Positions 9,307 through 11,419 of a stretch of DNA of 11,419 nucleotides are shown piece after piece. Source of the DNA: CAZKDV01 sp964551645 (GTDB lineage Bacteria; Bacteroidota; Bacteroidia; Bacteroidales; DTU049). The notes beneath the pieces are model-generated. The model worked only from the letters and a program-made list of their open reading frames with translations, was not told the DNA's origin and searched no databases. How positions within the stretch are numbered: the stretch's first letter is position 1; every line of letters starts with the position of its first letter. The translations under genes were made by a program, and so were the position numbers. The stretch lies in NCBI GenBank assembly GCA_964551645.1, contig CAZKDV010000079.1, forward strand, positions 1 to 11,419, in the 5' to 3' direction.

Positions 9307-10404
9307 TTATCGTAAACGATACATTTTACCCGGCAAGCTTTTGATGATACCTGATATTTCCATCTGAAGAAGCACGCTGGCTACTTTGTTTAGCGAAAAT
9401 AGAGAAGTGTTGCAAATAAAGTCTATATTGGATTGTCCATATTCGTGTAGTATGCGAAAAATCTTTTCTTCATCTTCAGTTAATATGAATGAAGTTTGCT
9501 TTGTTGTCTTCTTAGCATGTTGAAACTCCCAATTCATGTTATAGTACAAATCTTCGGCAGATGTAATTAAACCTGCTTTATTGGTCTTAATTAGCCAATT
9601 GCAACCTTTTGAATATGTATCTGTTGTTTTTCCGGGAATTGCAAATACATCTCTGTTATAGCTTGTTGCAATTTCGGCAGTTATTAATGCTCCTCCTTTT
9701 ATATTTGCCTCAACAACTATTACTGCGTCAGCTAAGCCGGCAATGATTCTGTTTCTGCGAGGAAAATTTTCTTTATCGGGAATGGATTGAGATGAAAATT
9801 CTGTTAATAATGAACCATTTTCTATGATTTGCTTTGCAAGTGCTTTGTTGGCAGCAGGATATATCATTTGGAGACCGTGTCCCAAAACAGCAATTGTAGG
9901 CAGTTCATTTTTAACAGCAAATTGATGAGCATAAGTGTCAATTCCATGGGCTAATCCACTAACAATAATTATGGGTTCGCTTTTTAAGTTTTCAACCAGT
10001 TTTGAAGTAAATTCCTTGCCGTATTCTGTACTTCTGCGAGTTCCAACGATGCTAATAACTTTTAGCTCATTATACTTTATATTTCCTTTTGAATATAAAA
10101 CTATAGGTGCATCAGGGCAATTTTTGAGACGATATGGATATTCTTCATCATTAAAAACAAGAACTTGTATATTGTGTTTGTTAATAAATTTCAACTCTTT
10201 TTCGGCATTTTCCATAACTTCTTTAGAAAATAATTTATCAACAAGAGAAGAATTAATAATTTGTCTTTTTTTTAAATTTGAAATACCGTCTTTAAATATA
10301 TTTTCAGCATTATCATAAACAGATAGAAGTTTGCGAGCAGTAATAGGTCCAATTCCTGGAGTTAAAGAAAGCGTAATTAGGTATGTTGAATTACTGTTTG
10401 ACAT
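9307..10404 (-). CDS. dprA: DNA-processing protein DprA (DNA protecting protein, Smf family)
   Basis: 365 residues from ATG at 10404 to TAA at 9307-9309. DprA binds incoming single-stranded DNA in the cytoplasm during natural transformation and loads RecA; it is also kept in many bacteria not known to be competent. Domains: N-terminal helix-hairpin-helix/SAM-like region (LTPGIGP, residues 14-20); Rossmann-like DprA core with GTR (121-123), SGLAHGID (149-156), GHGLQMIYP (175-183), FPRRNRIIAGL (214-224), GGALITA (237-243), IPG (256-258) and GCNWLI (267-272); C-terminal winged-helix domain (about 306-365). Length and motif order are those of an intact family member. An in-frame TTG at 10479 would add 25 residues, but it overlaps a promoter-like TAATTTTG and the extension lacks family character, so the ATG is preferred. 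No Shine-Dalgarno is seen. The gene is convergent with the surface protein gene and divergent from darT. Confidence 0.95.
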   Translation of the reverse strand: MSNSNSTYLITLSLTPGIGPITARKLLSVYDNAENIFKDGISNLKKRQIINSSLVDKLFSKEVMENAEKELKFINKHNIQVLVFNDEEYPYRLKNCPDAPIVLYSKGNIKYNELKVISIVGTRRSTEYGKEFTSKLVENLKSEPIIIVSGLAHGIDTYAHQFAVKNELPTIAVLGHGLQMIYPAANKALAKQIIENGSLLTEFSSQSIPDKENFPRRNRIIAGLADAVIVVEANIKGGALITAEIATSYNRDVFAIPGKTTDTYSKGCNWLIKTNKAGLITSAEDLYYNMNWEFQHAKKTTKQTSFILTEDEEKIFRILHEYGQSNIDFICNTSLFSLNKVASVLLQMEISGIIKSLPGKMYRLR

Positions 10405-10476
10405 AAAAAGCAAATATGCGTCGAAGTTATTATGTGTAAATTTTAATATTTTATCGAAAACATTAAAATAAAGTTG

Positions 10477-10484
10477 CAAAATTA
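10477..10484 (-). promoter_or_regulatory. Candidate -7 element for dprA (TAATTTTG)
   Basis: On the minus strand the sequence TAATTTTG fits the Bacteroidota -7 consensus TAnnTTTG. A start about 5 bases further on would leave a leader of roughly 65-70 bases before the ATG at 10404. No good TTTG-like -33 box is present 19-21 bases upstream, so support is partial. Confidence 0.35.
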
Positions 10485-10649
10485 GTTAAGATTTCTATTA
10501 TTATGTTACTTTTATTATTTAATCCGTTGTGCATTTAGGTCAAACTTACTTTTAATTTATTAATTGAAAAATAGATGTTTTTTGCCTTTTGTAAATGCAA
10601 AATAATTTTTACAATGAATGTCTGACACATAATAAAATAAAAACAACGA

Positions 10650-10788
10650 GCCGCTAACCAGCAGTTTGGTGAAATGTGGGGTGTAGTGGTTAATTGAAAG
10701 TTTGTGCATCTTTCATACATTTGTGTAAAGTGAAAGTGCAGTATTTTTAAGTCTCGCACTGCGCCAAGTTACCCGAACCGTTAGCAGT
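10650..10788 (+). repeat. Imperfect long hairpin, attC-like in layout (possible cassette recombination site)
   Basis: Outer arms GCTAAC (10653-10658) and GTTAGC (10780-10785) are perfect complements. After an uneven unpaired stretch (7 bases left, 12 right), the 16-base arms at 10666-10681 and 10752-10767 pair with 10 Watson-Crick and 4 G-T pairs and 2 mismatches (TTGGTG against CGCCAA first). A loop of about 70 bases is left. Integron attC sites share this plan: outer AAC/GTT boxes, unpaired spacer, inner boxes, long variable middle, 57-141 bases overall. The outer boxes match the RYYYAAC/GTTRRRY consensus only partly (5 of 7 each). No integrase gene and no second full site are in the window. 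Alternatives are a structured RNA or a Bacteroidota interspersed repeat; the text resembles intergenic repeats I remember from this phylum, but I could not check that. Confidence 0.5.
10693..10723 (+). promoter_or_regulatory. Candidate promoter inside the hairpin loop, pointing to darT
   Basis: ATTG (10693-10696), a spacer of 19 bases and TACATTTG (10716-10723) fit the Bacteroidota pattern TTTG-N19..21-TAnnTTTG, with one mismatch in the -33 box and none in the fixed positions of the -7 box. Transcription would start near 10728-10731 and run through the right arm of the hairpin towards darT, leaving a leader of about 180 bases. Confidence 0.4.
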
Positions 10789-10897
10789 AAGCAGTGTAAC
10801 CCAACATCTATATAGAAACTTTTACACTTACATAGAAATAAACCGAAAGAGAAAACAAAAATTCATGTGAACATAGTCCTAACTAAAAAAATAACTG

Positions 10898-10905
10898 TAA
10901 CTTTG
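10898..10905 (+). promoter_or_regulatory. Candidate -7 element immediately before darT (TAACTTTG)
   Basis: TAACTTTG matches TAnnTTTG at every fixed position and ends 4 bases before the darT ATG at 10910. If used, transcription would start at or very near the start codon, giving a leaderless or nearly leaderless mRNA. No convincing TTTG -33 box lies 19-21 bases upstream, so this could be chance in AT-rich DNA. Confidence 0.35.
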
Positions 10906-10909
10906 TTTT

Positions 10910-11419
10910 ATGCCTAAGTTGAACAAAATATATTTGTTTAGAATGACCCATATTGAGAATATACCACATATTCTTCAGTACGGTATTACTCATTCAACTT
11001 CGCCTAATGCTAATCCAAATTTTATGCCCATTGGTGATGGTAGCTTAATCACAACTCGTAATAACTTTTTATTGAACAATGGCAGGTGTTTAGGGGAATA
11101 TATTCCATTTTATTTTGGAGTAAGAACCCCAATGCTATATGTTATGCAGAAAGGTTTTAATATGGTGGTTTCAATCGTAGCGGAAAATATTGTATATTGC
11201 GTGAGTTCCGTTCAGAAAATAGTAGATAAGAATTTGAACTTTGTTTTTACAGATGGACACGCAGTTAATAGCTTCTCAACACAATACACTAATAATATTG
11301 ACACGATTATTGATTGGAATGCTGTCCGTTCACAATATTGGTCAGATGAAAGTGACTTGGATAAAAAACGAAGAAAAGAGGCTGAATTTTTAGTATTAGG
11401 AGACATTGCAATAGATGCT
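10910..11419 (+). CDS. darT: DarT-like ssDNA thymidine ADP-ribosyltransferase toxin (DUF4433), 3'-partial
   Basis: An open frame runs from ATG at 10910 to the right edge without a stop, giving 170 residues. An in-frame TAA at 10898-10900 makes this the first possible ATG. DarT uses NAD+ to attach ADP-ribose to thymidine in single-stranded DNA, blocking replication; DarG reverses this. The sequence follows the family motif order: YLFRMTHIENIPHILQYG (residues 8-25), ITTRN with R50, GEYIPFYFGVRTPMLY (62-77), FTDGHA with H117 (113-118), and KKRRKEAEFLV (152-162), whose E159 is the likely catalytic glutamate. R50, H117 and E159 fall close to the residues known to matter in characterised DarT proteins, so the toxin is probably active. 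Family members are about 200-220 residues, so some 30-50 are missing beyond the window. No Shine-Dalgarno is seen. darG would be expected directly downstream. Confidence 0.92.
   Translation, partial: MPKLNKIYLFRMTHIENIPHILQYGITHSTSPNANPNFMPIGDGSLITTRNNFLLNNGRCLGEYIPFYFGVRTPMLYVMQKGFNMVVSIVAENIVYCVSSVQKIVDKNLNFVFTDGHAVNSFSTQYTNNIDTIIDWNAVRSQYWSDESDLDKKRRKEAEFLVLGDIAIDA

Larger units (their letters stand above)
10405..10909. other. Non-coding gap between divergent dprA and darT
   Basis: 505 bases without a credible gene. A 74-codon minus-strand frame here has no recognisable protein features and crosses the structured element. The dprA side (10405-10645) is very AT-rich and contains the dprA promoter candidate. 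The middle (about 10650-10788) holds an imperfect long hairpin. The darT side (10789-10909) is a plain AT-rich leader with a promoter-like TAACTTTG just before darT. No tRNA or known riboswitch was recognised. Confidence 0.8.

Noticed and set aside
9935..10318. Plus-strand frame of 127 codons antisense to dprA
   Set aside because: It is a shadow of the well-conserved dprA reading frame, with no family features of its own.
10405..10479. 25-residue N-terminal extension of DprA from a TTG codon
   Set aside because: The TTG overlaps the promoter-like TAATTTTG, the extension has no family match, and the ATG at 10404 places the helix-hairpin-helix at the usual distance from the N-terminus.
10535..10759. 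Minus-strand frame of 74 codons in the dprA-darT gap
   Set aside because: It has no recognisable protein character and runs through the arms of the structured hairpin, so base pairing rather than coding explains the sequence.
10863..10872. Small inverted repeat TTCATGTGAA upstream of darT as an operator
   Set aside because: The 4-base arms are too short to stand out in AT-rich DNA, and no second copy is nearby.
11212..11406. Minus-strand frame of 64 codons at the right edge
   Set aside because: It is antisense to the DarT motifs FTDGHA and KRRKEAEFLV, which are clearly the coding frame.

Overview
The window is AT-rich and looks like a chromosomal segment of a Bacteroidota bacterium. Three things point there: a giant Asn/Thr/Ser/Gly-rich protein ending in a type IX secretion (T9SS) sorting domain, start codons without Shine-Dalgarno sequences, and several matches to the Bacteroidota promoter element TAnnTTTG. 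I cannot name a genus. No tRNA, rRNA, CRISPR array, transposase or integrase gene was seen.

Layout: (1) Bases 1-9288, plus strand, hold the C-terminal 3095 residues of a secreted repeat protein whose start lies left of the window. It is built as two pairs of related modules: two FHA-like strand-repeat units (1-1608 and 1612-3513), then two right-handed beta-helix units (3532-5640 and 6049-8283) separated by an Ig/FN3-like domain. An FN3-like domain and a T9SS type A sorting domain close the protein. (2) A small hairpin lies over and after its stop codon and probably terminates it. (3) dprA follows on the minus strand (9307-10404), convergent with the giant gene. (4) A non-coding gap (10405-10909) holds an imperfect, attC-like long hairpin of about 135 bases with a candidate outward promoter in its loop. 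(5) At the right edge, plus strand, lies a partial but clear darT gene (10910 onward, 170 codons in the window, running off the end). DarT is an ADP-ribosyltransferase that modifies thymidines in single-stranded DNA and is the toxin of the DarTG toxin-antitoxin/anti-phage system.

How they relate: the giant protein is probably exported by T9SS to the cell surface or medium and is functionally independent of the rest. dprA is a housekeeping gene for handling incoming single-stranded DNA. The darT side, preceded by the structured element, looks like the start of an accessory defence cassette inserted beside dprA. Its antitoxin DarG would be expected just right of the window but is not visible here.
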